NCBI RefSeq assembly: GCF_003096275.1
Contig: NZ_QENQ01000001.1
Location: forward strand, 1,419,855 to 1,483,854
Length of the DNA stretch: 64,000 nt
Reading direction: 5' to 3'
Source of the DNA: Sphingomonas pokkalii
GTDB taxonomy: Bacteria > Pseudomonadota > Alphaproteobacteria > Sphingomonadales > Sphingomonadaceae
Shown here: positions 32,200 to 41,240 of the stretch, one piece after another
Numbering within the stretch: position 1 is the stretch's first letter
How the letters are laid out: each line of letters starts with the position of its first letter
The notes under the pieces: generated by a model
Database searches by the model: none
What the model was told of the DNA's origin: nothing
The model's input: the letters and a program-made list of their open reading frames with translations, nothing else
Made by a program: the position numbers and the translations under genes

Positions 32200-34185
32200 A
32201 TGAACGTCCTTTCCCTTTCGCGGTGTGCGGCCGCTTTCGCCGTTGCGGCTACCGCTTGCTTCCAGCCTGCCCATGCGCAGACCGAGGACGCAGCCGATAC
32301 GCTGGTGGTCACCGGCACCAGCCTGGAGGAAACGCTGCCGCGCCAGCGTGCCCGCTATGGCAGCGATCTCGCATTGCTCACCGAAACCCAGGTCCGGGAA
32401 GGCGGCGCGGTCGATGTCGCGACGGCGCTGCGCACCGTGCCCGGCCTCTACGTGCAGCCCGGCAGCGGGCCGTTCAGCTATGTCGACGTGTCGCTACAGG
32501 GCTCGCGGACCCAGGACGTGCTGTGGACTGTCGATGGCATCCGCATCAACAACCGGCTTTATGGTGGCACCTCGCCGAACGACACGCTGCCCGCCAGCAT
32601 GATCGAACGGGTCGAGGTGCTGAAGGGTGGCGAGAGCCTGTTCTACGGCACCCAGGCCGCCGCGGGCGTGATCAATGTCGTCACGCGCGACTTTGCCGAT
32701 CGCTTTGGCGGCCAGCTGGACGCCGGCGTCGATAGCTTCGGCGGCACCAACCTCGGCGGCTATGTGCGGGGTGGATCGGGAAGGCACCAGTTCGTCGCCT
32801 GGGGCGCGTATAATCGCTCCGAAGGCTATCGGCCCTATAGCCGCATGGAGCCCAGCGCAACCGATCGTGCCCGCGGCTACGACCTGTGGTCGGTCGGCGG
32901 CAAATATCGCTACGATCTCGGCCCCGACTGGCGGTTCAACCTGCAATATATCCACACCGAGGCGAAGCTCGACAATCTCAGCCCCACCCGCACCCGCGAA
33001 AGCCGCAATGATCGCAACGAAGAGATCGCCAGCGTCCGGCTCGATTATGTCGGTAGCGATGTGGTGCAGCTGTTCCTCAAGGGCTATTTCCACGACTGGA
33101 AGACCGCCTATGTCCAGATCCGCAACCCGGTAGGCGGCGGCGCACCGATCGTCGTCTATCCCGCCGGCACCTTTTGGGGCTTCAAGGACTATGGCGGCAG
33201 CGCGCTGGTCCAACTGCGGCCGCATCGCGGGCTCGATTACCTGATCGGCTATGATTTCCAGCAGTTCAGCGGGCGCGACGATGTGCTGCGCATCGCCGCG
33301 ACCAAGGAACGGGTCCACGCCGGCACCTTCCAGATCCGTACCAACGACGATCTCTCGCGCCGCGCGCGGCTGTCGGCCGGGCTGCGGTACAATGACGGCA
33401 GCGGATCCCGGAAGACGGTGTGGAACGTCACCGGCCGGATGGAGCTGGCTGACAATCTGTTCGCCCAGGCCAATGGCGGCACCTCGTTCCTGCTGCCCAG
33501 CGCCTCGCAACTCTACCAGATCGATCCCTGTTGCGAGCGCGGCAATCCCAACCTCAAGCCGGAAGAGAGCCTCAGCGTCAATGCAGGCCTCGGCGGTACG
33601 CTGGCGGGCGGGCGTTTCCACTGGCAGGCCACGGTGTTCGCCCGGCGCATCGATCATCTGATCGACATCGATACCGCCAACCCCGCCTATCCGGATGGCA
33701 TCTACCGCAATTCGGCGTCGCGCGTGAACGTGCGCGGCGCGGAACTGGTGCTGGGTGCGGTGATCGCGGATGCCTGGCATCTCGACGCGAGCTACACCTA
33801 TGCCCGCGCGCGCAATGCGGGATCGTCGCTCCAGCGCGACCGCACGCCCGAGCAGCTGGCCCGCGGCACGCTCGCCTGGCGGCCGCGCACGCTTCCGGTC
33901 GGGGCCAGCGCCTCGGTCAACTGGGTGGGCGATGCCTATGCCACGGCGAGCGGCTTCGGCCGGCGCAACTATGGCAAGTACGCGATCGTCGATGTTGGCG
34001 TGCAGCTCTTTCCCGATGCCGCGCGGCGGCACCGTTTCGCCATCAACGTCGAGAATCTTTTCGACCGCGACTATGCGACGCGCGGCTTCCAGTCCGCGGT
34101 GCCGGACAGCGGGGTGGGGCGGTTCCTCTACTTCACCCGCGGCGTGCCGCGGACGCTGCGCGTCAGCTACGGCCTGGGGTTCTGA
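32200..34185 (+). CDS. TonB-dependent vitamin B12 receptor (BtuB-like)
   Basis: 661 residues. Signal peptide about 1-27 (ending AHAQ), TonB box (DTLVVTG), plug with DVATALRTVPGLYVQPG, DVLWTVDGIRINNRLYGG and IERVEVLKGGESLFYGTQAAAGVINVVT, then a barrel with the NPNLKPEES motif. The plug motif and the upstream cobalamin riboswitch together identify cobalamin or a related corrinoid as cargo. ATG 32200 is preferred over TTG 32197; GGGGGT lies about 6-10 bases upstream. It is followed after 2 bases by the PepSY gene. Confidence 0.9.
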   Translation: MNVLSLSRCAAAFAVAATACFQPAHAQTEDAADTLVVTGTSLEETLPRQRARYGSDLALLTETQVREGGAVDVATALRTVPGLYVQPGSGPFSYVDVSLQGSRTQDVLWTVDGIRINNRLYGGTSPNDTLPASMIERVEVLKGGESLFYGTQAAAGVINVVTRDFADRFGGQLDAGVDSFGGTNLGGYVRGGSGRHQFVAWGAYNRSEGYRPYSRMEPSATDRARGYDLWSVGGKYRYDLGPDWRFNLQYIHTEAKLDNLSPTRTRESRNDRNEEIASVRLDYVGSDVVQLFLKGYFHDWKTAYVQIRNPVGGGAPIVVYPAGTFWGFKDYGGSALVQLRPHRGLDYLIGYDFQQFSGRDDVLRIAATKERVHAGTFQIRTNDDLSRRARLSAGLRYNDGSGSRKTVWNVTGRMELADNLFAQANGGTSFLLPSASQLYQIDPCCERGNPNLKPEESLSVNAGLGGTLAGGRFHWQATVFARRIDHLIDIDTANPAYPDGIYRNSASRVNVRGAELVLGAVIADAWHLDASYTYARARNAGSSLQRDRTPEQLARGTLAWRPRTLPVGASASVNWVGDAYATASGFGRRNYGKYAIVDVGVQLFPDAARRHRFAINVENLFDRDYATRGFQSAVPDSGVGRFLYFTRGVPRTLRVSYGLGF

Positions 34186-34187
34186 CG

Positions 34188-35705
34188 ATGCCCAAGGCGG
34201 TCCTCGTCCTGCACCGCTGGCTGGGCGTCGTCATCGGGCTGGTGATGACGCTCTGGTGCCTGTCGGGCTTCGTGATGATGTATGTCGATTATCCGCGGCT
34301 CACCCCGGCGGAGCAGGTGCGGGGATTGCCGCCGCTGCGGCTGCCGGCAGCGGCAGCGTTGGCGCGGATCGACCTGCCGGACGATCTGCCCCTGGCCTCG
34401 GCGCGGCTGGAGGCCATGGCCGGCCGCACCGTTCTGCGCATCGTCCCCGCCGCCGCACCGGCGCGGCGGATCGAGCAGGCGCGCGCGACGCCGGGCAGCT
34501 ACGATCTCGCCACTGGTGCGCGCTTGGCCGAACTGGCGCCGTCCGACATCCGCCGGATCGCCTCCGACTATGCCGCGCAGACCGGCATTTCGGGCGCGAC
34601 GATTCGCATGGCAGAGACCGGCATCGACCAGTGGACGGTGCAGACCTACCGCGCCAATCGGCCGCTCACCCGCGTCGACTATGCCGATCCGGCCGGCACG
34701 AGCGTGTACGTTGCCGGCAGAAGCGGCGAGATCGTCCAGCAGACGACGCGCTTCGAGCGCTTCTGGGGCTGGCTCGGCGCGGTGCCGCACTGGCTCTATC
34801 CCACGCTCCTCCGCCAGAACGGCGCTGCCTGGAGCCAGGTGGTGATCTGGACCTCCCTGATCGGCTGCTTCCTGACGGTCACCGGCATCTGGGTCGGCAT
34901 CGCCCGGTTGCGACGGCGGAAGGACGGCAGCTTCGGTTCGCCCTATACGGGGCTGTGGTGGTGGCACCATGTCTTCGGGCTGGTCTTCGGGATGCTGACG
35001 CTGAGCTGGGTCGCGAGCGGGCTGCTCTCGATGAATCCCTGGGGGTTCCTCGACAGCCGCGCCGATGCCGCCGAACGCCGGCAACTCGCCGGAACGATGA
35101 CCTGGGGCGGGGTGCGCGCCGCGCTTGCCCGGCTCGATCGCATCCCTGCCGATACCCGCCGGGTGGAGAGCGTCGCCATGGGCGGACGGCTGTTCCTGGC
35201 GGCGATCGGCGGGTCCGGCACCGCGATGCGCTTCGACGACCGGGGCGAACCCGCGCCGTTGCGACGCGAGGCGCTGGCAGCGGCACTTCGCACCGGCCCG
35301 CCGCTCGCCAGCCTCCACCTGCTGACGACCGAGGATGCCTATTATTACGGCCACAAGGCCCCGGTGACCCTGCCGGTATGGCGGGCGGTGCGCGCCGATC
35401 GCGAGGCCACCCGGCTCTATATCGACGCGAAGAGCGGGAAGCTGCTGTGCGCGGTGGACGGCAATGCGCGGGCCTATCGCTGGCTGCAGGACGGTCTGCA
35501 CCGGCTCGATCTGCCGGGCCTTCGGTCGCGCCCGGTCTGGGATCTCGTGGTGCTGCCGTTGCTTGCCATGGTCACGCTGGTCTGCGCCACCGGCAGCTGG
35601 ATGGGGCTGCGCAAGGCGAAACGGGACTTGCGCCGCATGCGTCGGCGATGGCGGGTGCGCGCCGAAGCCCGCCCGCCATCGCGTTCGATCCGGGACCTGC
35701 GGTAG
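34188..35705 (+). CDS. PepSY-associated TM domain protein, cobalamin-regulated operon
   Basis: 505 residues. It opens VLHRWLGVVIGLVMTLWCLSGFVMMY, the typical PepSY_TM first helix, with a second helix pair at about 225-250 and at 265-285 (WWHHVFGLVFGMLTLSWVASGLLSMNPWG) and a final helix at about 455-480. His residues in HRW and WWHHVFG recall the proposed heme or reductase role. It starts two bases after the B12-receptor stop, so it is under the same riboswitch. A function in reduction or handling of an imported corrinoid is plausible but unproven. Confidence 0.88.
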   Translation: MPKAVLVLHRWLGVVIGLVMTLWCLSGFVMMYVDYPRLTPAEQVRGLPPLRLPAAAALARIDLPDDLPLASARLEAMAGRTVLRIVPAAAPARRIEQARATPGSYDLATGARLAELAPSDIRRIASDYAAQTGISGATIRMAETGIDQWTVQTYRANRPLTRVDYADPAGTSVYVAGRSGEIVQQTTRFERFWGWLGAVPHWLYPTLLRQNGAAWSQVVIWTSLIGCFLTVTGIWVGIARLRRRKDGSFGSPYTGLWWWHHVFGLVFGMLTLSWVASGLLSMNPWGFLDSRADAAERRQLAGTMTWGGVRAALARLDRIPADTRRVESVAMGGRLFLAAIGGSGTAMRFDDRGEPAPLRREALAAALRTGPPLASLHLLTTEDAYYYGHKAPVTLPVWRAVRADREATRLYIDAKSGKLLCAVDGNARAYRWLQDGLHRLDLPGLRSRPVWDLVVLPLLAMVTLVCATGSWMGLRKAKRDLRRMRRRWRVRAEARPPSRSIRDLR

Positions 35706-35711
35706 GGTACG

Positions 35712-35727
35712 CGGCCGCGCGCGGCCG
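35712..35727. terminator. Perfect 16-bp GC palindrome between convergent genes
   Basis: CGGCCGCG followed directly by CGCGGCCG lies in the 24-base gap between the PepSY gene and the convergent O-acetylhomoserine sulfhydrylase gene. There is no T-run and almost no loop, so it is only a possible terminator. Confidence 0.3.
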
Positions 35728-35729
35728 GA

Positions 35730-37034
35730 TCAGCGCGCGCCCGCCGCCTTGTCCAGCGCCTGGCCCAGATCGGCGAGGATGTCGTCGCTATGCTCCAGCC
35801 CGATCGACAGGCGGACATAGCCGTCCGACACGCCGGTCACGGCCTGCTCCTCGGCCGAAAGCTGGGAATGGGTGGTCGATGCTGGATGGATGGCGAGGCT
35901 GCGCGCGTCCCCGATATTGGCGACATGGTAAAAGAGCTGCAGCGCGTTGATGAACGCCCGGCCTGCCGCGCTGCCGTCCGCCAGCTCGAAACCGACCAGC
36001 CCGCCCTGGCCGCCGGTCAGCACGCGTGCGGCGCGTTCGGCCTGCACGCCGGTCTGCACCGAGGGATGGATCACCCTTGTCACCTCGGGCCGCGATTGCA
36101 GATAGGCGACAACCTTGGCGGCATTCTCGCAGTGGCGCGGCATCCGCAGCGGCAGTGTTTCCAGCCCTTGAAGGATCTGGAAGGCGTTGGTGGGCGACAG
36201 CGCCGCGCCCAGATCGCGCAGCAGCACGGTGCGGGCGCGCAGGATATAGGCGATCGGCCCCAGCGGCTTGGCCGCCTGGCTCCAAACCGCGCCGTGATAG
36301 CTGGGATCGGGCGTGTTGAGCAGCGGCTGGCGTTCCGGAAACGCTTCCCAGTCGAAATTGCCGCCATCGACGATCATCCCGCCGATCGAGGTGCCGTGGC
36401 CGCCGATATACTTCGTCGTCGAATAGACCACGATGGCGGCACCATGGTCGAACGGCCGCGCGATCAGCGGTGCCGCGGTATTGTCGACGATCAGCGGGAT
36501 GCCCAGCGGCCGGCCCAGCGCCGCGATCTCGCCGATCGGCGCCACGATCAGCTTGGGGTTGGGCAGCGTCTCGACATACCAGGCGCGGGTGCGCTCGTCG
36601 CTGGCGCGCACGAACGCCTCCGGATCGGCGGGATCGACGAAGCGGACCTCGATGCCCATGTCCTTCAGCGTATTGGCGAACAGGTTCCAGGTGCCGCCAT
36701 ACAGGTCGGTGCCGCTGACGATATTGTCGCCGGCGCGGGCGAGGTTCTGCACCGCATAGGCCGACGCGGCCTGGCCCGAGGCGACCGCCAGCGCCGCCGC
36801 ACCGCCTTCGAGCGCAGCGATGCGCTGCTCCAGCACGTCCGTCGTCGGGTTGCCCAGCCGGGTATAGATGTTGCCGAGCTCGCGCAGCGCGAACAGGTTG
36901 GCCGCGTGGTCGGTGTCGCGAAACTGGTACGAGGTTGTCTGGTAGATCGGTGGCACCACCGCGCCGGTACTCGGGTCGGCGCGCCAGCCGGCGTGCAGCG
37001 CCAGGGTTTCGGGGTGCAGCGGGCGATCGGGCAT
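35730..37034 (-). CDS. O-acetylhomoserine aminocarboxypropyltransferase (MetY-type)
   Basis: 434 residues of the Cys/Met-metabolism PLP family. The N-terminus has LHPETLALHAGWRAD and VVPPIYQTTSYQF; the PLP region shows ASGQAASAYAVQNL and VDNTAAPLIARPF; the PLP Lys is in YSTTKYIGGHGTS. Length, the long insert after the Lys (GNFDWEAFPERQP) and the end (EHSDDILADLGQAL) fit O-acetylhomoserine sulfhydrylase, which makes homocysteine from sulfide. ATG 37034 was chosen for the GAGAGGA site 12 bases upstream. It is a monocistronic gene. Confidence 0.9.
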   Translation of the reverse strand: MPDRPLHPETLALHAGWRADPSTGAVVPPIYQTTSYQFRDTDHAANLFALRELGNIYTRLGNPTTDVLEQRIAALEGGAAALAVASGQAASAYAVQNLARAGDNIVSGTDLYGGTWNLFANTLKDMGIEVRFVDPADPEAFVRASDERTRAWYVETLPNPKLIVAPIGEIAALGRPLGIPLIVDNTAAPLIARPFDHGAAIVVYSTTKYIGGHGTSIGGMIVDGGNFDWEAFPERQPLLNTPDPSYHGAVWSQAAKPLGPIAYILRARTVLLRDLGAALSPTNAFQILQGLETLPLRMPRHCENAAKVVAYLQSRPEVTRVIHPSVQTGVQAERAARVLTGGQGGLVGFELADGSAAGRAFINALQLFYHVANIGDARSLAIHPASTTHSQLSAEEQAVTGVSDGYVRLSIGLEHSDDILADLGQALDKAAGAR

Positions 37035-37150
37035 GATTGTCGTTCCTCTCAAAAGGCGCATCTATCCTGTTGGGGCAATGCTAGCGGGCCGGCGCGACAA
37101 GGGGAGATAGTTTTGCTTGGGGCGGTGCGTACCCAATCTCGACGCGCTGC

Positions 37151-38419
37151 TCATGCGTGCCGGGGCGGAACCCCGGCGCAGGCGGGCCGCAGCGTAGCCG
37201 CAAAGCCGATCCACAGCGCAAGGCTCACCAATGCGAAGCTGCCCAATAGGTAGAAGGCGGCGTGAAAGCCGATCGTTTCCGCCAGCCAGCCGCCGATCGC
37301 CGGGCTTAGCGAGGCGCCGACGCCCTGCACCGTCATCACCGCGCCTTGCCCGACATTCACCCGCCCGGTGCCGTCGAGCATACAGGCGACCAGCCCCGGC
37401 ACGGCCACGCTCTGCAACCCTGCGCCGATGCCGTCCAGCGCCTGCACCGGCCACACGCCCCAATGCTCGATGAAGCTGCCCGCCAGCGCGCCGCGCAGCG
37501 GCAACGCCGCGAACGAGATCAGCAGCACCAGCCAATAGCCGCGCCCCGCCGCGATCCGCATCGCCACCAGCGACGCGACGATCATCACCGCCTGCGCCAC
37601 GACGACCGTCGTCGCGGTGAACAGCGCCGCATCGCCCTTGCCCGCGCCAACCACCGCCAGCCCATAGAGCGGGAGCATCGCGCCGTTGCCGAGGTGGAAA
37701 CACGCCAGCGCCGCCGCCAGGATCAGCAGCGGCTTGGTACGGAACAGGGCGGCGAATCCTTCCGCCTTGCTGCCTTGGTCTTCGCCCGCCTGAGCCTCCA
37801 GCCCGCGTGCGGCGGCATGGTCGATCGCGCGTTCGGGGATCAGCAGCACGCAGCTGATCGCGAGTGCGCCGAACAAGGCGGCGAGGAGGAAGATCGCCGA
37901 CATCCCATATCTCCAGCCCAGCCAGCCGGACAGGCCGGCGCCGACCATGTTGCCGGCATGGTTCCACGCCTGGTTCCTGCCGTTCTGGGCGTTGAAGCCA
38001 CGCTGGCGGACGATCCCCAGCGTCATGCCCGCCACCGCCGGGCCGATCATCGCGCCGGCGATCGCCGTGGCGATCTGGCTCACCGTCACCACCCAGCCGG
38101 CCTGCGACAACAGGATCAGGAACGAGGCGAGCAGCGTGCAGATGCCGGTGACGATTACCACCAGCCGCTTCTTCTCGGTATGGTCGATGAACGCGCCAGC
38201 GGGGGCGGTCATCACCATGCCGGCAATCCCGCCCGCGGTCATCACCGTGCCGATCGGCCCCGCGGTCCAGCCGCGCTGTTGCAGGAACACGCCGAGGAAC
38301 GGGCCGATACCCGCCTGCATGTCCGCCATGAAGAAGTTCAGCGCCTGCAGCGCACGGGTGGCGCGCCTGCGGTCGCCGCCGCCCGTGGCAGTGGGGCCTG
38401 TTGCCGTCGCCGTCGCCAT
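37151..38419 (-). CDS. Major facilitator superfamily transporter
   Basis: 422 residues with about 12 membrane helices and the typical loop after helix 2 (AGAFIDHTEKKRLV), a degenerate version of the MFS GxxxDxxGRR motif. Helices 5 and 6 enclose NGRNQAWNHAGNMVGAGLSG. The substrate is not readable. ATG 38419 was chosen over the GTG two codons earlier because AAAGG stands 8 bases upstream. It is divergent from the dehydrogenase gene across a 255-base gap in which I see no other gene. Confidence 0.88.
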   Translation of the reverse strand: MATATATGPTATGGGDRRRATRALQALNFFMADMQAGIGPFLGVFLQQRGWTAGPIGTVMTAGGIAGMVMTAPAGAFIDHTEKKRLVVIVTGICTLLASFLILLSQAGWVVTVSQIATAIAGAMIGPAVAGMTLGIVRQRGFNAQNGRNQAWNHAGNMVGAGLSGWLGWRYGMSAIFLLAALFGALAISCVLLIPERAIDHAAARGLEAQAGEDQGSKAEGFAALFRTKPLLILAAALACFHLGNGAMLPLYGLAVVGAGKGDAALFTATTVVVAQAVMIVASLVAMRIAAGRGYWLVLLISFAALPLRGALAGSFIEHWGVWPVQALDGIGAGLQSVAVPGLVACMLDGTGRVNVGQGAVMTVQGVGASLSPAIGGWLAETIGFHAAFYLLGSFALVSLALWIGFAATLRPACAGVPPRHA

Positions 38420-38673
38420 CCGCACTGCCTTTCGAAGATCGTGCGGGGCCTAACTGTGCAAAGGTTTGAAATATCCCGGCACCGGCTAATTTGGGTTAGC
38501 GCATCGCATCTGCCCGGAGTATTAGCGCCCTCGAACGGGCAGGGCATTCGCTGGATTCCCTGCCCGGGCTGTCGGCATTGGACGTCGGGGCGGTTGCGCC
38601 GCGAACGTCCAGCGCCTACCTGCCGCCCATACTGTTACCGCTAACTTCATTATCCAATCGGAGAGATCTCGCC

Positions 38674-40242
38674 ATGGCGCTGACCGGAGAATTGTTCATC
38701 GCATCGAAGCGCGTCGCCCGCGACGCCGGCTTCCGCGCCGTTGCCGCCGCCACCGGCAGCGAGATCGAGCCCAGCTTCAGCACCGCGACGCTGGAAGACG
38801 TCGATGCCGCCTGCGCCGCTGCAGAAGCCGCGTTCCTGCCCTATTCGAGCCTGTCGCGCGAGGAACGTGCCAAGTTCCTCGAAGCGATCGCCGAGGAGAT
38901 CGAAGCGCTGGGCGACGAACTGATCGAGCGCGCGATGCAGGAAAGCGGCCTGCCCCAGGCCCGCCTGCAGGGCGAGCGCGGCCGCACCGCCGGCCAGCTG
39001 CGCCTGTTCGCCAAGGAACTGCGCCTGGGCGATTATCTGCGCGTCCGCATCGACCATGCAATCCCCGATCGCGCGCCGCTGCCGAAGCCCGACCTGCGCC
39101 TGCGGATGGTGCCGCTGGGCCCGGTCGCGGTGTTCGGCGCGTCGAACTTCCCGCTCGCCTTCTCGACCGCCGGCGGCGACACCGCCTCGGCGCTCGCCGC
39201 CGGTTGTCCGGTGGTGGTGAAGGGCCACCCGGCGCATCCGGGTACGGCCGAGCTGGTCGCGAGCGCGATTCAGCGTGCCGTGGAAAAGACCGGCATGCCC
39301 GCGGGCGTGTTCTCGATGGTCGCCGGCACGGCGAACGAGCTGGGCGAGGCGCTGGTCCGCGATCCGCGCATCACCGCGGTGGGCTTCACCGGCTCGCGTG
39401 GCGGTGGCCTGGCGCTGGTCCGCATCGCGCAGAGCCGCCCGGTGCCGATTCCCGTCTATGCCGAGATGAGCAGCATCAACCCCGTCTTCCTGCTGCCGGC
39501 GGCGCTGGAAGCCCGCGCCGAGGCGCTGGGCAAGGGCTATGTCGCCTCGGTGACGATGGGCGCGGGCCAGTTCTGCACCAATCCGGGTCTCGTGCTGGCG
39601 CTGGAAGGCCCGGCGCTGGAGCGCTTCCTGGCGGCCGCCAGCGAAGCGATGCTCGGCGCGCCGGCGCAGGTGATGCTCACCCCGAACATCCACAAGGCCT
39701 ATGAGAGCGGCGTCTCGAAGCTCGCGGGCGTGCCGACCGTCGAACAGATCGCCCAGGGCGTCGAGCCGCAGGGCCCGACCTGCGCGCGCGGCGCGCTGTT
39801 CACGATGAAGGGCGCGGATTTCATCGCCGATCCGAGCCATGCCGAGGAAATCTTCGGCGCGACCTCGCTGCTGGTGCGCTGCGCCAGCGTCGACGAGCTG
39901 AAGAAGGTCATCTCGCTGCTCGAAGGCCAGCTGACCACCACGCTGCACATGGACGACGCCGACGTTGCCATCGCGCAGGAGTTGCTGCCGTCGCTGGAGC
40001 GCCTCGCCGGCCGCATCCTCGCCAATGGCTGGCCGACTGGCGTGGAAGTGACCGACGCGATGGTCCATGGCGGTCCGTTCCCGTCGACCTCGGACGGCCG
40101 CAGCACCTCGGTGGGCACGCTGGCGATCGGCCGCTATCTGCGCCCGGTGTCGTACCAGGACCTGCCGGAAGCACTGCTCCCGGCGGACCTGCGGGACGGT
40201 GCGGGTGTGCCGGCGCGCGTGGACGGCAAGCCGACGGTTTGA
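38674..40242 (+). CDS. Alpha-ketoglutarate semialdehyde dehydrogenase (aldehyde dehydrogenase family)
   Basis: 522 residues. NAD(P)-binding and catalytic signatures are present: [39 protein letters not shown] (general-base Glu) and GQFCTNPGL with the catalytic Cys. These wordings are typical for 2,5-dioxovalerate dehydrogenases that finish pentose, glucarate or hydroxyproline breakdown. GGAGAG lies 9 bases before ATG 38674. No sugar-catabolic gene is nearby, so the pathway it serves cannot be told from the window. Confidence 0.9.
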   Translation: MALTGELFIASKRVARDAGFRAVAAATGSEIEPSFSTATLEDVDAACAAAEAAFLPYSSLSREERAKFLEAIAEEIEALGDELIERAMQESGLPQARLQGERGRTAGQLRLFAKELRLGDYLRVRIDHAIPDRAPLPKPDLRLRMVPLGPVAVFGASNFPLAFSTAGGDTASALAAGCPVVVKGHPAHPGTAELVASAIQRAVEKTGMPAGVFSMVAGTANELGEALVRDPRITAVGFTGSRGGGLALVRIAQSRPVPIPVYAEMSSINPVFLLPAALEARAEALGKGYVASVTMGAGQFCTNPGLVLALEGPALERFLAAASEAMLGAPAQVMLTPNIHKAYESGVSKLAGVPTVEQIAQGVEPQGPTCARGALFTMKGADFIADPSHAEEIFGATSLLVRCASVDELKKVISLLEGQLTTTLHMDDADVAIAQELLPSLERLAGRILANGWPTGVEVTDAMVHGGPFPSTSDGRSTSVGTLAIGRYLRPVSYQDLPEALLPADLRDGAGVPARVDGKPTV

Positions 40243-40258
40243 GTCGACCTTCCTGGAA

Positions 40259-40283
40259 CTCCCCTCCCGGTTCGGGAGGGGAG
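40259..40283 (+). terminator. Hairpin terminator after the semialdehyde dehydrogenase gene
   Basis: A perfect 11-bp stem (CTCCCCTCCCG with CGGGAGGGGAG) and a 3-nt loop, 17 bases after the stop codon. There is no T-run. Confidence 0.55.
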
Positions 40284-40328
40284 CCATACCAAGTTGCACG
40301 TATAAGAACCCATCGCTGCTCCCATTTC

Positions 40329-40422
40329 GTCACCCCGGCGAAAGCCGGGGTCCATTGGGGTCTCGCCATCGGCTCTTGCCGCGAGCGATAGGCGAATGGA
40401 TCCCGGCTTTCGCGGGGACGAC
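40329..40422. repeat. Inverted pair of REP-like elements
   Basis: A 28-nt element (GTCACCCCGGCGAAAGCCGG at 40,329, ending at 40,356) is followed by an inverted, slightly diverged copy at 40,395-40,422. Each contains its own hairpin CCCCGGCGAAAGCCGGGG. A related single copy lies at 47,340. Such elements are common between genes in sphingomonads and Caulobacter relatives; mobility by a REP-associated transposase is known for similar repeats elsewhere. Confidence 0.75.
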
Positions 40423-40529
40423 GGCGTGTGGTGGGACGAGTCTGCCTCAATGCGCCTCGATATCAAAAGGCCGTTCCTGCCGTTGCCCATAACGTGGACG
40501 CCGTTGAGCCCGCGAGCGTTTGGGCGTAG

Positions 40530-41099
40530 ATGCCGAGCATGAAGTGGCTCGCACTTGCAGCTCTAGGCGTCGTTGGAAGTCTTGTCTTCTTCTCCAGCGG
40601 GACACGCAAGCTGAACGGTCATGTCTTCGCCGTTCCGGCAGCGAACGATATTCCGGATAGTTCAACGCCCTTTTTTCTTCCACTTCCCGGACCGGGCGAT
40701 GGATTCTCCTTCTGTCTCAATCCCGAAGCAGATTTGCGCGCGCAGATTTTGATAGGCGTTGAGAGCAAGAAGCAGATTTGCTCGCGCGCAGCCGGATCGG
40801 AGGCGCTCGTAAATCATACGGTCTGCGCTCCAACAATGCCGCCGTGGCGTGGTGTAGCAATGCGGAAAAATAGGGATGGGGTACTCTGGCGGTATGAACT
40901 GCCAAGCGCCAGCGGTAACGTCGCTGCCGCGCCGGTGAGTTGCTTTGCGCTTGCAGACAATTCGGGCGATGGCCTGTGCACCGCCCGGCTCCCGTACAAG
41001 GATCTGATTTTGTCGATCCATCTGCGGGACAGCCGGATGTCGGCGCTGGAAGCGTCGTATGCGGACGCCGTGAGCAAGCTTGAAAGCTGGGAACGCTAA
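40530..41099 (+). CDS. Hypothetical protein with N-terminal signal anchor
   Basis: 189 residues. A hydrophobic segment at about 5-22 (WLALAALGVVGSLVFFSSG) suggests a signal peptide or anchor; the remainder is polar with five Cys (FCLNP, ICSRA, VCAPT, SCFAL, LCTAR), probably outside the cytoplasm. No family was recognised. An ATG three codons later (40539) is an equally good start; neither has a clear ribosome site. GC content is lower than in neighbouring genes, which may mean acquisition or weak constraint. Confidence 0.5.
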   Translation: MPSMKWLALAALGVVGSLVFFSSGTRKLNGHVFAVPAANDIPDSSTPFFLPLPGPGDGFSFCLNPEADLRAQILIGVESKKQICSRAAGSEALVNHTVCAPTMPPWRGVAMRKNRDGVLWRYELPSASGNVAAAPVSCFALADNSGDGLCTARLPYKDLILSIHLRDSRMSALEASYADAVSKLESWER

Positions 41100-41108
41100 A
41101 GTCTCTTA

Positions 41109-41232
41109 TCCTCCCCCGCCAGGGGGAGGTGGCGCCGTAGGCGACGGAGGGGGAGGTAAGCGACCGACCAGCCGTCGTGCTTCCTCCCCCTCCGTCAGGC
41201 TGCGCCTGACACCTCCCCCTGGCGGGGGAGGA
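41109..41232. repeat. 124-bp palindromic intergenic repeat
   Basis: Outer arms TCCTCCCCCGCCAGGGGGAGGTG and its exact reverse complement flank inner arms GGAGGGGGAGG and CCTCCCCCTCC, so the whole element can fold into a cruciform. Each outer arm holds its own hairpin. It fills the gap between the convergent hypothetical and gshA genes and may also end transcription on both sides. A relative in composition lies at 52,185-52,331. Confidence 0.8.
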
Positions 41233-41240
41233 TCGCAGGA

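Noticed and set aside
31816..32318. Minus- and plus-strand frames across the riboswitch
   Set aside because: The sequence is explained by the conserved RNA core and no family pattern is found.
40329..40422. CRISPR-like repeats
   Set aside because: Only two inverted copies, no regular spacers and no cas genes; they are REP-like elements.
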